Shown piece by piece: positions 23,652 to 31,820 of a stretch of 43,011 nt of DNA (position 1 is its first letter; each line of letters begins with the position of its first letter). The notes beneath the pieces were generated by a model. It worked only from the letters and a program-made list of their open reading frames with translations, did no database searches and was not told the origin of the DNA. The stretch lies in NCBI GenBank assembly GCA_017460665.1, contig JAFUAO010000066.1:1-43011 (forward strand). Reading direction: 5' to 3'. This DNA is from Ruminococcus sp. Lineage in GTDB: Bacteria; Bacillota; Clostridia; Oscillospirales; Ruminococcaceae. The translations under genes and the position numbers were made by a program.

Positions 23652-23688
23652 GCCCCGGCAGACCAAGTGAGGTGAAGTCTGCCGGGGC
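23652..23688 (-). terminator. Hairpin ending the sugar-transport operon
   Basis: GCCCCGGCAGAC (23652-23663) and GTCTGCCGGGGC (23677-23688) form a perfect 12-base stem, 29 bases after the last permease stop. No T-run follows, so it may act as an RNA 3' end stabiliser or a weak terminator. Confidence 0.65.
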
Positions 23689-23716
23689 AAGGATCTAAGG
23701 TGGAAAAATTAAAGTA

Positions 23717-24571
23717 TCAGCCCTTAACACCGCCCAGAGCTACTCCGGCGATGATGTGCTTTGAAAGCAGGAAATAAACTGCCAAGATCGGAAGTACCGT
23801 CAGACACAGTCCCAGATAGATCGAGCCGTACTCTGTGCGGTACATATCGCCTCGGAGCTGGCTGACCATCATAGGCATGGTGTAGAGCCTATCCTTCGTC
23901 AGGATAATAGACGGCATGAACAGGTTGTTCCAGCTGGAAACGAAGGCGAAGATAGCCTGTGTAGCCATAGCCGGCTTCATCATGGGAAGGACGATCTGGT
24001 TGAATATGCGGAACTCTCCGGCGCCGTCGATCCTTGCCGACTGGAGGATCTCCATAGGCAGGGAGGGGATCATGTACTGTCTCATGAAGAAGACGATAGC
24101 AGGTGAGGCGATAGCCGGCAGGATCAGTGCAAGGAAGTTGTTGACCATGCCGATCTTGTACATGAGCTGGATAAAGCCGATGCTAGTCACCTGTGCCGGG
24201 ATCATCATGACCGCCAGTATCACGGTGAAAAACCCCTTTTTCAGCTTCCACTCATAGGCCACGATAGCGTAGGCCGTCATGGTGGAGAAGTAGATAGCGC
24301 AGATCGTGGACCCGATCGAAACGATCAGAGAGTTCACGAAGCCCCTCATGGGGTGGAAGGAACCGGTGGTGAGTATGCTCAGGTTCTTCATCAGGTCAGT
24401 TCCGGGGATAAAGCTGATAGCGTGCTCCTGGATCTGAGCCGTGCTCCTTGTGGCGTTGACAGCCATGACCACGAAGGGCACGATGCTGAGTATTGCCAGA
24501 AGGATACAGAAGGTATACGCCACTATCGCAAAGATCACAGTGGAGGGCTTTTTAGTATTCGTAGCTATCAT
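23717..24571 (-). CDS. Carbohydrate ABC transporter permease (MalG type)
   Basis: This 284-residue protein has six membrane helices and the EAA-loop region (ILQSARIDGAGEFRIFNQIVLPMMKPA) that contacts the ATPase. It overlaps the preceding permease gene by four bases (ATGA). The partner permease, binding lipoprotein and GH3 enzyme are encoded upstream in the same operon. An ATPase gene is absent, as in many Gram-positive CUT1 systems that share an MsmK-type ATPase encoded elsewhere. Confidence 0.93.
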   Translation of the reverse strand: MIATNTKKPSTVIFAIVAYTFCILLAILSIVPFVVMAVNATRSTAQIQEHAISFIPGTDLMKNLSILTTGSFHPMRGFVNSLIVSIGSTICAIYFSTMTAYAIVAYEWKLKKGFFTVILAVMMIPAQVTSIGFIQLMYKIGMVNNFLALILPAIASPAIVFFMRQYMIPSLPMEILQSARIDGAGEFRIFNQIVLPMMKPAMATQAIFAFVSSWNNLFMPSIILTKDRLYTMPMMVSQLRGDMYRTEYGSIYLGLCLTVLPILAVYFLLSKHIIAGVALGGVKG

Positions 24572-25545
24572 TGGGTCCTCCTTGCTTCCAGCTTAGCGGC
24601 TTTTTTTGCTGCACGGCGTTCTTTGTTCTCTCTGGCCTCGTCCTTGTCACGCATGATGTAGAACAGCAGTCCGGAGAGGACTGAGATTATGATGAACATG
24701 ATCATACTTGCAGCAGCGGCCTGATTGTAGAGATAGGTGCCTGAGAAGGCCTTTTTGTAGATGAAAACGCTGGTGGTCAGCGTGGCGTTGTCAGGACCTC
24801 CGTCCAGATACAGCTTAGGTATGTCGTACATATTAAGGCCGCCGACCAGACTTGTGACCAGAGTGTACAGCAGGACCGTTTTCAGGTTCGGGAGGGTGAT
24901 CCTGAAGAAGGTCTGTACTCCGTTGGCGCCGTCGATCTGGGCAGCCTCATAGATGTCAGGGCTTATGCCCAGAACTCCGGAGATCAGCACGATCATGGTG
25001 TTGCCGTACCACATCCAGAACTGGATAAAGGCCACTACCAGCTTCGATACCACCTTATCTGTGTGGAAATCGTAGTTGGTCTGGAAGATCCCCACGTCCT
25101 TCAAGAGGTCGTTGATCGGGCCCTTGGGGTACGAGAAGAGCGAGTAGAACAGCATTGCCACGGTGGCCGCCGTGATGATGTTGGGCATATAAAAGACTAC
25201 CTTGAAGAAGCCCTTTCCCTTTATGTCGAAGCTGTGGGACGTGAACCAAGCCGTCAGCACCAGAGCGATCGTCATCTGAGGTATGAAGTTGATGATCCAG
25301 ATCACGAAGGTGTTCTTCAGCGAGGTGACGAACATACCGTTCCTGAAGATCTTCCGGAAATTTGCCCAAATATCGCCTGATAGCAGGTGCCAGTCGGTGT
25401 TGCCCAGGCCCTTGCAGTCGGTAAAGCCCAGTATCGCCGTATAGATCGTGGGGTAGAGCGAGAAGATCAGGAAGGCTGCCACAAAGGGTATACTGAACAG
25501 ATAGCCATATTTAGCATAGCTGAATGTCTTTAGGTTTTTTTTCAA
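24568..25545 (-). CDS. Carbohydrate ABC transporter permease (MalF type)
   Basis: This 325-residue protein has six membrane helices and the EAA loop at about residues 195-225 (YEAAQIDGANGVQTFFRITLPNLK). The C-terminal tail is unusually long and basic (EARENKERRAAKKAAKLEARR). It follows the binding-protein gene after a 97-base gap containing a large hairpin and precedes the MalG-type gene with overlap. AAGGAGG precedes the ATG. Confidence 0.93.
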   Translation of the reverse strand: MKKNLKTFSYAKYGYLFSIPFVAAFLIFSLYPTIYTAILGFTDCKGLGNTDWHLLSGDIWANFRKIFRNGMFVTSLKNTFVIWIINFIPQMTIALVLTAWFTSHSFDIKGKGFFKVVFYMPNIITAATVAMLFYSLFSYPKGPINDLLKDVGIFQTNYDFHTDKVVSKLVVAFIQFWMWYGNTMIVLISGVLGISPDIYEAAQIDGANGVQTFFRITLPNLKTVLLYTLVTSLVGGLNMYDIPKLYLDGGPDNATLTTSVFIYKKAFSGTYLYNQAAAASMIMFIIISVLSGLLFYIMRDKDEARENKERRAAKKAAKLEARRTQ

Positions 25546-25572
25546 ACCAAGACCTCCTTTTTACAACAACTG

Positions 25573-25626
25573 CTCTGCATGAGCGGAACGCCTCCGGAGG
25601 CTCCGGCTGCGCCCGCCCGTGCAGAG
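25573..25626 (-). repeat. Intercistronic hairpin between binding protein and permease genes
   Basis: CTCTGCA (25573-25579) pairs with TGCAGAG (25620-25626), and the palindrome GCCTCCGGAGGC (25590-25601) sits within. Such stems usually stabilise the upstream message so that binding protein exceeds permease. Confidence 0.65.
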
Positions 25627-25642
25627 AGTCATGAGCGTTTGA

Positions 25643-27055
25643 TCATTCTGCTTCGATGTCCAGAGTATCCTCTACCTGATCCTTGAAGGACTGGATAGCG
25701 TCGTCCTTGGTCTTCTGACCGGAGGTATACTGACGCACCTGATCACGCCAGATAGAGTTGATGCTCTCATCGTACTGAGTGAGGTTCTTGCCGTTTGCGA
25801 AGGCGTTGGCAGGCTCGAATACGTCGAACATATTCTGACCGCCCAGGAAGTCTACAGAACCGTCGGACTTAGCCATAACTGCGGCAGAAGCTACAGCGTC
25901 CTTAGTGCCGGCGTCGTTGTAGGTACCGTTCGCCCACATATACTGGAGGCCGTCCTCGTTGGTGTTGAGAGTTACCCAGTCGATGAACTCGCCCACAGCG
26001 TCCTTGTTCTCGCTGTCCTTGTTAGCTAGGAGCCATGTGCCGCCCCAGAAGAAGCCGATAGGAGACTCGCATACGCCCCAATCGCCGTATGTGCCTTCGC
26101 CGACCTTAGTGCCTCCGCAGTGTTCGGCCATGGTGTAGTTGATCAGCCAAGCGGGTCCGAAGAAGCCGAGGACGCCCTTCTCGCCGGTGCCCTGCATATC
26201 AGCGAACCAAGCCTCGTTCCAGTCTCTTGTATCGTTGTAGTAGTTATTGTCCTTGAGCTTCATGGAGATGTCCATGAATTCCTCTCTCTTGGGATCGATG
26301 TGGAGCTTTCCGTTCACGATCCAGCCCTGATCGGAGGAATTCTCGACAGCGTGCCAGATGTCGCCGTCGCCGGAAACTATACCGTAGCCCTTGCCCTTGA
26401 GCTGCTCAGCAGCGTCCCAGAACTTATCCCAGCTCTGTGAGCCTCCGCCGATAGCCTCAGAAACTGCTGCCGGGTCGTCTGAGCCGAAAACGTCCTTAGC
26501 GATCGAACGGCGATAGATGAAGGCGCCGCCTGTAGCCTGATAGCCCAGACCTACTACCTTGCCGTCCTTGTTGGTGCCGATGTCTACTGCGTAGGGAGCG
26601 ATCTCTGCTGCTGAGATCTCTGAGTCAACGCTGATGCCCAGATCCTCGTAGGGAGCAGCATACTTGGAAGCGTCGCCCTGTGTGTACTTGAGAACGAAAG
26701 CAGCCTCTGCACAGTAAAGGTCAGGAGCGTCCTTTCCGCCGTTTGCCAGAGCCATATCCAGAGCCGGCTGATAAGCGCCGTCAGTTGTGGGGATGATCGT
26801 GGACTCTACCTTGTACTTCTTGCCGAACTCAGGGTTCATCTCGATGTACTTAGCCATCATCTCGGGAACTTCCTTGGTGAAGGAGTAGAGAGTCAGGACA
26901 GTATCACCGGAGCCTGCGCTCATGGTCTCGATGTCGGTAGAAGACTCAGTGTCTCCGCCGTTGTCGCTGGAGCCGTTGTTGCCGGCGTTTTTGCCGCAGG
27001 CTGTCATCGATGCCAGCAGAGCCAGTGCAGAAAGAGCAGAAATAACCTTTTTCAT
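25643..27055 (-). CDS. Sugar-binding lipoprotein of a CUT1 ABC transporter
   Basis: This 470-residue extracellular solute-binding protein (family 1) has a lipoprotein signal with lipobox SMTAC (Cys20) and a short Gly/Asn/Ser-rich linker. The mature domain contains GYQATGGAFIYRRSIAKDVF and KDNNYYNDTRDWNEAW. Aromatic residues (Trp, Tyr) are frequent, suiting stacking on oligosaccharides. It lies 39 bases after the GH3 gene. The context suggests xylo- or cello-oligosaccharide uptake, with the GH3 enzyme acting on what is imported; ligand specificity is inferred. Confidence 0.92.
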   Translation of the reverse strand: MKKVISALSALALLASMTACGKNAGNNGSSDNGGDTESSTDIETMSAGSGDTVLTLYSFTKEVPEMMAKYIEMNPEFGKKYKVESTIIPTTDGAYQPALDMALANGGKDAPDLYCAEAAFVLKYTQGDASKYAAPYEDLGISVDSEISAAEIAPYAVDIGTNKDGKVVGLGYQATGGAFIYRRSIAKDVFGSDDPAAVSEAIGGGSQSWDKFWDAAEQLKGKGYGIVSGDGDIWHAVENSSDQGWIVNGKLHIDPKREEFMDISMKLKDNNYYNDTRDWNEAWFADMQGTGEKGVLGFFGPAWLINYTMAEHCGGTKVGEGTYGDWGVCESPIGFFWGGTWLLANKDSENKDAVGEFIDWVTLNTNEDGLQYMWANGTYNDAGTKDAVASAAVMAKSDGSVDFLGGQNMFDVFEPANAFANGKNLTQYDESINSIWRDQVRQYTSGQKTKDDAIQSFKDQVEDTLDIEAE

Positions 27056-27094
27056 GATGTGACCTCCATATAAATATAATGATTTTTTCGGACC

Positions 27095-29176
27095 TTAGTC
27101 CAGTTTGATCTTAACTGACAGGCACTTGCTGCCGGTCAGAGTTTCGCTTAGTTCGTCCGGCTGAGAAGTGCCGGCGTAAACGGTGAACGAGGAAGCGTCC
27201 CTAGAACGCCTTCCCTCATCATCGACAGTGGTGAAGGACCTCTCACAGAGGGGGATCTTCACCTGAGCTTTCTCGCCCTTTTTCAGAGCGATCCTCTTGA
27301 TCCCGCAAAGACAGGGATAGGGCGGTGCGTTAGGGGAGTCGGCCTTGATGTAGATCTGGACCACGTCCTCGGTGTCTGACTCTCCCGTATTTTCGGCAGT
27401 TACAGTGATAAAGCCTTCCTCATAGCTCAGTCCCGAGCAGACTACCCTTGAATAGGTCAGGCCGTATCCGAAGGGATAGAGGATACCGTCCCTTGTGTAG
27501 CGGTAGGTGCGGCCCTTCATGCTGTAGTCGGTGAACTCCGGCAGCTCAGCGGTGCTCTTATAGAACGTCACGGGGAGCTTTCCGGAGGGTGAGACCTTGC
27601 CGAAGAGGATATTTGCCAGAGCCTTTCCGCCGCACTGACCTGGGTACCAGGCCTGGATAAAGGCATCGCAGTCGGTCTCAGGGTCGATAGCGCTGCCGGC
27701 GGCGTTGACGATGATCACAGGCTTGCCCTCGGCCATAACAGCCTTGACCAGCTTTCTCTGGGACTCCGGGAGCCTCAGGTCCAGCTTGTCGCCGGAGGAG
27801 AACTCGTTGCCGGTGTCGCCCTCCTCGCCCTCGATGCCTGCGTCGAGCCCGACACAGAGCACCACCACGTCCGAGTGGGCCGCAACAGCCTGAGCCTCAG
27901 CGATACGGTCGTCAGCCATAGCCAGTCCCATGACTCTGTCCTTGTAAAGGTGACAGCCCTGAGAGTAGAGGACCCTGCCCTGGAACTGGTCCTGTATCCC
28001 TTCCAGGAAGGTGATATACCTGTCGGCGGTGCCGTTGTAGTTGCCCTCAAGAGCCGTTCTGCTGTCCGCATTTGGCCCGATGACGCCGATGGTCTTTATG
28101 CTGTTCCTGTCAAGGGGAAGTATGCCGTTGTTTTTAAGAAGGACCATTGATCTCTCGGCGCATTTGAGAGAGAAGTCCTTGTGCTCATCGCAGGAAACTA
28201 TGTCCAGCCCGAGGCTGTCGTAAACGGTCTCGCCGTCGAACATACCGAGCCTTGCTCTTGTCCGCATGAGCTTAACGCATGAGCGCTTGATGTCCTCCTC
28301 AGTGATCAGGCCCTCGTCATAGGCGATGAGGAGGTGAAGATAGGTATTGCCGCAGTTCAGATCGCAGCCGGCCTTCAGAGCCATTGCCGCTGACTCAGGA
28401 GCAGTCTTCGTGACCATATGTCCGGTGTGCAGATCTCGTATAGCCCAGCAGTCCGAAACGAAATATCCGTCGAAGCCCCATTCCTTCAGCTTCCCCATAA
28501 GGAAGCTGCTGGCAACGGAGGGTTCGCCGTTGACACGGTTGTAGGCGCCCATGACGCTCTCCACCTTGGCCTCCTTGACCAGCGCTTCAAAGGCCGGAAG
28601 GTAGGTCTCCTCCATGTCCTTTGGGGAGGCGACGGCGTTGAACTCATGTCGGGTAGCCTCAGGGCCGCTGTGTACTGCCATATGCTTTGCACAGGCAGCG
28701 GTCTTTAGGACTTTTCCGTCTCCTTGGAGCCCCTTAGTGAAGGCGACTCCCAGCTTAGATGTCAGGAAGGGATCCTCTCCGAGAGTTTCCTGGCCTCTGC
28801 CCCAGCGTGGGTCACGGAAGATATTTATATTAGGTGACCAAAGGGTCAGGCCCTTGAAAATATCCCGGTCGCCCCGTGCAGAGTATTCGTTGTACTTGGC
28901 CCTTGCCTCGTCGGAGATCATCTCCGCAGCGTGGAAGATCGAGTCCTCGTCGAACATAGCCGCCAGCCCTATAGCCTGAGGGAACATGGTAGCTGTGCCG
29001 GCCCTTGCCACGCCGTGAAGGGCTTCGCTCCACCAGTTATAGGCAGGGATACCCAGTCTCGGGACAGCAGGAGCGTCGTATTTTAGCTGAGAGGCCATTT
29101 CCTCCACTGTCAGCCGGTCTGTAAGATCCTCAGCTCTTTCCTGCGGTGAAAGGTCTTTGTTCCTGAATTTTTCCAA
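27095..29176 (-). CDS. GH3 beta-xylosidase / beta-glucosidase, probably cytoplasmic
   Basis: This 693-residue protein has an N-terminal TIM barrel (residues 15-300), an alpha/beta sandwich (about 340-560) and a C-terminal fibronectin-like domain. The nucleophile is Asp242 in FVSDCWAI, and substrate contacts include NWWSEALHGVAR (residues 48-59) and AKHMAVHSGPE. The NWWSEALHG form is typical of GH3 beta-xylosidases, so xylo-oligosaccharides are the preferred guess. No signal peptide is present, consistent with hydrolysis after import. It is the first gene of the operon. Confidence 0.93.
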   Translation of the reverse strand: MEKFRNKDLSPQERAEDLTDRLTVEEMASQLKYDAPAVPRLGIPAYNWWSEALHGVARAGTATMFPQAIGLAAMFDEDSIFHAAEMISDEARAKYNEYSARGDRDIFKGLTLWSPNINIFRDPRWGRGQETLGEDPFLTSKLGVAFTKGLQGDGKVLKTAACAKHMAVHSGPEATRHEFNAVASPKDMEETYLPAFEALVKEAKVESVMGAYNRVNGEPSVASSFLMGKLKEWGFDGYFVSDCWAIRDLHTGHMVTKTAPESAAMALKAGCDLNCGNTYLHLLIAYDEGLITEEDIKRSCVKLMRTRARLGMFDGETVYDSLGLDIVSCDEHKDFSLKCAERSMVLLKNNGILPLDRNSIKTIGVIGPNADSRTALEGNYNGTADRYITFLEGIQDQFQGRVLYSQGCHLYKDRVMGLAMADDRIAEAQAVAAHSDVVVLCVGLDAGIEGEEGDTGNEFSSGDKLDLRLPESQRKLVKAVMAEGKPVIIVNAAGSAIDPETDCDAFIQAWYPGQCGGKALANILFGKVSPSGKLPVTFYKSTAELPEFTDYSMKGRTYRYTRDGILYPFGYGLTYSRVVCSGLSYEEGFITVTAENTGESDTEDVVQIYIKADSPNAPPYPCLCGIKRIALKKGEKAQVKIPLCERSFTTVDDEGRRSRDASSFTVYAGTSQPDELSETLTGSKCLSVKIKLD

Positions 29177-29480
29177 ACAGCATCTCCTTTCCTCAGCAAA
29201 GCTGATGAGATATGAAAGAATATGCTCAGGAGCGCTAAGTGCTCCCTTGCCCTTTTCTTAATTCGATTATATAACGATCCTACAGAAATGACTAACCATT
29301 TATTGCGGCCTCTTATTCAAGAATTGCTGATTTTTCACAAATTGTTCAAACACTCTTTACAAAATATGATGTTTTGGTGTATAATGCAATTGGAAAAAAC
29401 CGTTCGCTTTTGGCGAAAAATTACAGCCTATCGCAATAATTGGGAAAAATCACCGCAATTTTTGGCAAGGAGGGTCAACC
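29177..29480. promoter_or_regulatory. Divergent control region of the GH3 operon and its AraC regulator
   Basis: For the regulator, TTTACA (29356-29361), 18 bases, TATAAT (29380-29385). For the GH3 operon, a minus-strand TATAAT lies in TTATATAATCG at about 29263-29273 with only a poor -35, which suits activation by the AraC protein. The rest is AT-rich; I found no clean palindrome. Confidence 0.6.
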
Positions 29481-30347
29481 ATGATCAAACACCTTTCCGG
29501 AGTCGTTGAGACCGTCGAGTACGAGGACAAGCGATTCGTGATGCTTTATGATAATGATGAATATGAGGAGTACCCGATCCACTGGCATGACGCCGTGGAG
29601 ATCGTGATCCCTCTCCTGGAGCCCTTCACCGTAATCGTGGGGGGAGAGTACTTCCACCTGGGGGTCAACGAGATCTTGATCATACCCCCGGGGGAGCTCC
29701 ACACCATGCCCGCTCAGCACGGCAGGAGGCTCTTCTTCCAGTGTGACAACAGTGTGATCAGCGGAGTCTCCACCCTTGATGCGGTCCTGCCGGTGTTCTC
29801 CAAGGCCGTGAAGATCACTCCCGAGACCGACAAGGAGCTGTACATCTTCTCACGGAAGACGATCCTTGACATCTATTCCGAATACTACTCGGGGGACGCT
29901 CTGGCGGACGTGAAGATCTATCTGTGCCTGCTGAATATGCTGGCGTCGGTCCGTGAGTCTCAGCTCCTGAGCAGCACCGAGGCACCCATTTCCGGCAAGC
30001 CCTCCGAGGACGAGAGCCAGCGCTTCGCCCTCGTGACCAAGTACATAAACCAGAACTATATGTACGAGCTGCCCCTGGAGAAGCTGGCACACATGGCCGG
30101 CTACAGCAAGTATCACTTCTCCCGGATCTTCAAGGAGCACAACGGTATGTCCTTTATCCAGTACATCAACGGCAAACGGATCAAGGCTGCGGAGCGCCTC
30201 ATGGCGGACTCCTCCATGCCGATCACCGAGGTGGCCATGCAGTCGGGCTTTGCCAGCCTGACCACCTTCAACAGGGCCTTCCGCAAGGCCAAGGGCTGCT
30301 CGCCCACGGAGTTCCGGCGGATGTACAAGCTGCCCAACGACCAATAA
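29481..30347 (+). CDS. AraC-family regulator with cupin sensor
   Basis: This is a 288-residue protein. Residues 1-110 form a cupin-like sugar-sensing domain (YPIHWHDAVEIVIPLLEPFTV, then LIIPPGELHTMPAQHG). Residues 180-285 hold the two HTHs (LEKLAHMAGYSKYHFSRIFK and ITEVAMQSGFASLTTFNRAF), ending GCSPTEFRRMYK. AAGGAGG precedes the ATG. Divergent placement from the GH3/transport operon makes it the likely activator in response to the imported oligosaccharide. Confidence 0.93.
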   Translation: MIKHLSGVVETVEYEDKRFVMLYDNDEYEEYPIHWHDAVEIVIPLLEPFTVIVGGEYFHLGVNEILIIPPGELHTMPAQHGRRLFFQCDNSVISGVSTLDAVLPVFSKAVKITPETDKELYIFSRKTILDIYSEYYSGDALADVKIYLCLLNMLASVRESQLLSSTEAPISGKPSEDESQRFALVTKYINQNYMYELPLEKLAHMAGYSKYHFSRIFKEHNGMSFIQYINGKRIKAAERLMADSSMPITEVAMQSGFASLTTFNRAFRKAKGCSPTEFRRMYKLPNDQ

Positions 30348-30374
30348 AAAAAGGAGGCATCACGCCTCCTTTTT
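30348..30374. terminator. Bidirectional terminator
   Basis: AAAAAGGAGGC (to 30358) and GCCTCCTTTTT (30364-30374) pair, with T-runs on both strands. It ends the AraC gene and the leftward pilus operon. Confidence 0.9.
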
Positions 30375-30381
30375 CTTATGC

Positions 30382-31101
30382 TTATTCGTCATCGTCTTTC
30401 CTTTTCAGCAATGCCGAGCCCACCGCCAAAACTGCGGAAGCTCCAATTATCGCCGAAAGGAGAGCAAGCGGCATATTGTCGCCTGTGAGCACAGCGCCCA
30501 CCTTCTCGATGATCGTTTCGGGCTTTTTCGTGGTGACGGCCTGAGTCGTAGTGGTGACGGCCCTGGTGGTAGTCTCCTCCGTTGTGGTGGAGGTGCTGGT
30601 CTCCGTGACAGTAGTGGTCACAGCAGTCGTCGTGGTGGTCTCAGACTCTGAGAGGGCGATGTTGCGGAACTCTAAGCGCTCCGGCTTCTCATCGCTGCCC
30701 TCCAGAGCCGCCGTAACAGCGTACACCAGCTCCTCGCCCTGGGTGTTCTCCACATAGACCTTCACGGAGAAGATCCTTGTGTCGTACTCGGTGTCCGGAT
30801 CGGACCCTGCGGTCTGCCAGACCCTGTAGCTGTAGGTGCCGGGCTGGTCTACAGTTATCCCGAAGTACCCGGAGCTGTCCTCGCTTAGCTGCAAAGCATC
30901 AGGCACGGGAACAGGGGAGAGCTGATCCTGGGGCTGGATCTGGAGCTGATAGATCTGATCTCCGCCCTCGGTTATCCCAAGGCAGTAGACCGGGATCTGG
31001 ACAAAAGCCTGATCATAGGCCTTTGCCGGGAGCTCCCTAAGCAAAAAAAGGGAGAGCAGGCACATAAAAGCCGTGCAGAGAGATCTCCCGAAAGCCTTCA
31101 T
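30382..31101 (-). CDS. Accessory (minor) pilin-like surface protein
   Basis: This 239-residue protein has a signal peptide and a Spy0128/FctA-type beta domain (GTYSYRVWQTAGSDPDTEYD, then FSVKVYVEN). A Thr-rich stalk follows, then a sorting signal: VLTGD, a hydrophobic span and RKDDDE. The motif departs from LPxTG. The ATG at 31101 is eight bases after GGAGG; the earlier ATG at 31107 is too close. It overlaps no gene but starts 14 bases after the sortase stop. By comparison with streptococcal FctB it may anchor or cap the pilus. Confidence 0.82.
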   Translation of the reverse strand: MKAFGRSLCTAFMCLLSLFLLRELPAKAYDQAFVQIPVYCLGITEGGDQIYQLQIQPQDQLSPVPVPDALQLSEDSSGYFGITVDQPGTYSYRVWQTAGSDPDTEYDTRIFSVKVYVENTQGEELVYAVTAALEGSDEKPERLEFRNIALSESETTTTTAVTTTVTETSTSTTTEETTTRAVTTTTQAVTTKKPETIIEKVGAVLTGDNMPLALLSAIIGASAVLAVGSALLKRKDDDE

Positions 31102-31115
31102 ATGCATACCCTCCT

Positions 31116-31817
31116 TTATCGATCGATGATCCTGCAAAAGACTACTGTCCTTGAGGCAGGGCTGTCGCCGGCGCAGGTAGAAAGTCCTATGATCCTGCCG
31201 CCGCCGTCTCCCAAAAATACATCGGCGCTTGACTGGATATACGAGCGGATATCGCCCTTTCCCGGGGAAAAAACGGTATCTGCCCTTGCGGTAGTTTTCA
31301 TAGCAGCGAACACCTCGATGTCATAGACGGTCTCGGCGTTCCTTCCGACCATTAGAGTGCCGGAAGTGTGTTTTTTTAGGTAGGACTCCTTCAGGAAGTC
31401 GTCCAGAGCGCCGAACATCTTTCCCAGCTCCATGTGATGACCGTAGATAAGGGAGTAGTCATCGGAGAAGTCGGGAGAGCACGCACTGTCGAGGAAGATG
31501 CTCCCGGACAGCGAATAGGCGCCGAATGGGTCAGTGTTCAGGTATTTTACATTATCGCTGGCCTGCATAACGGGGTAGTCGATAGATGTGCCGTCGATAG
31601 TGAGCCACGCCACCATATCCTCGGTGATCGGGGAGTCCGCAACAGCGGAGGAAACTCCCGGAACAGGCTTGTACTTGGTGACGGTCTCATCTGCTGCGCT
31701 GCTGTAGACATAGTAGTTGTCGTAGGCGCACCACACGCAGATGAGCAGCACCAAAGCCATGAATATGAGCAGTAAGCGCTCATAGAGGATATTCAGCGTT
31801 TTCCAAAATCTGAGCAA
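31116..31817 (-). CDS. srtB: Class B sortase
   Basis: This 233-residue protein has an N-terminal membrane anchor (residues 14-32) and a sortase domain with His127 (YGHHM), Cys215 (LSTC) and Arg223, the catalytic triad. The WLTIDGTSIDYPVMQ entry strand is typical of the B class. It lies three bases after the pilin gene and before the accessory pilin. In streptococcal FCT regions class-B sortases polymerise pili from FctA-like pilins; here it should act on the two proteins encoded beside it. Confidence 0.94.
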   Translation of the reverse strand: MLRFWKTLNILYERLLLIFMALVLLICVWCAYDNYYVYSSAADETVTKYKPVPGVSSAVADSPITEDMVAWLTIDGTSIDYPVMQASDNVKYLNTDPFGAYSLSGSIFLDSACSPDFSDDYSLIYGHHMELGKMFGALDDFLKESYLKKHTSGTLMVGRNAETVYDIEVFAAMKTTARADTVFSPGKGDIRSYIQSSADVFLGDGGGRIIGLSTCAGDSPASRTVVFCRIIDR

Positions 31818-31820
31818 CTC

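Noticed and set aside
23690-23720. Missing ABC ATPase gene at the end of the sugar operon
   Set aside because: The sequence beyond the last permease is a hairpin and then the unrelated uridylyltransferase gene; no ATPase motif is present.
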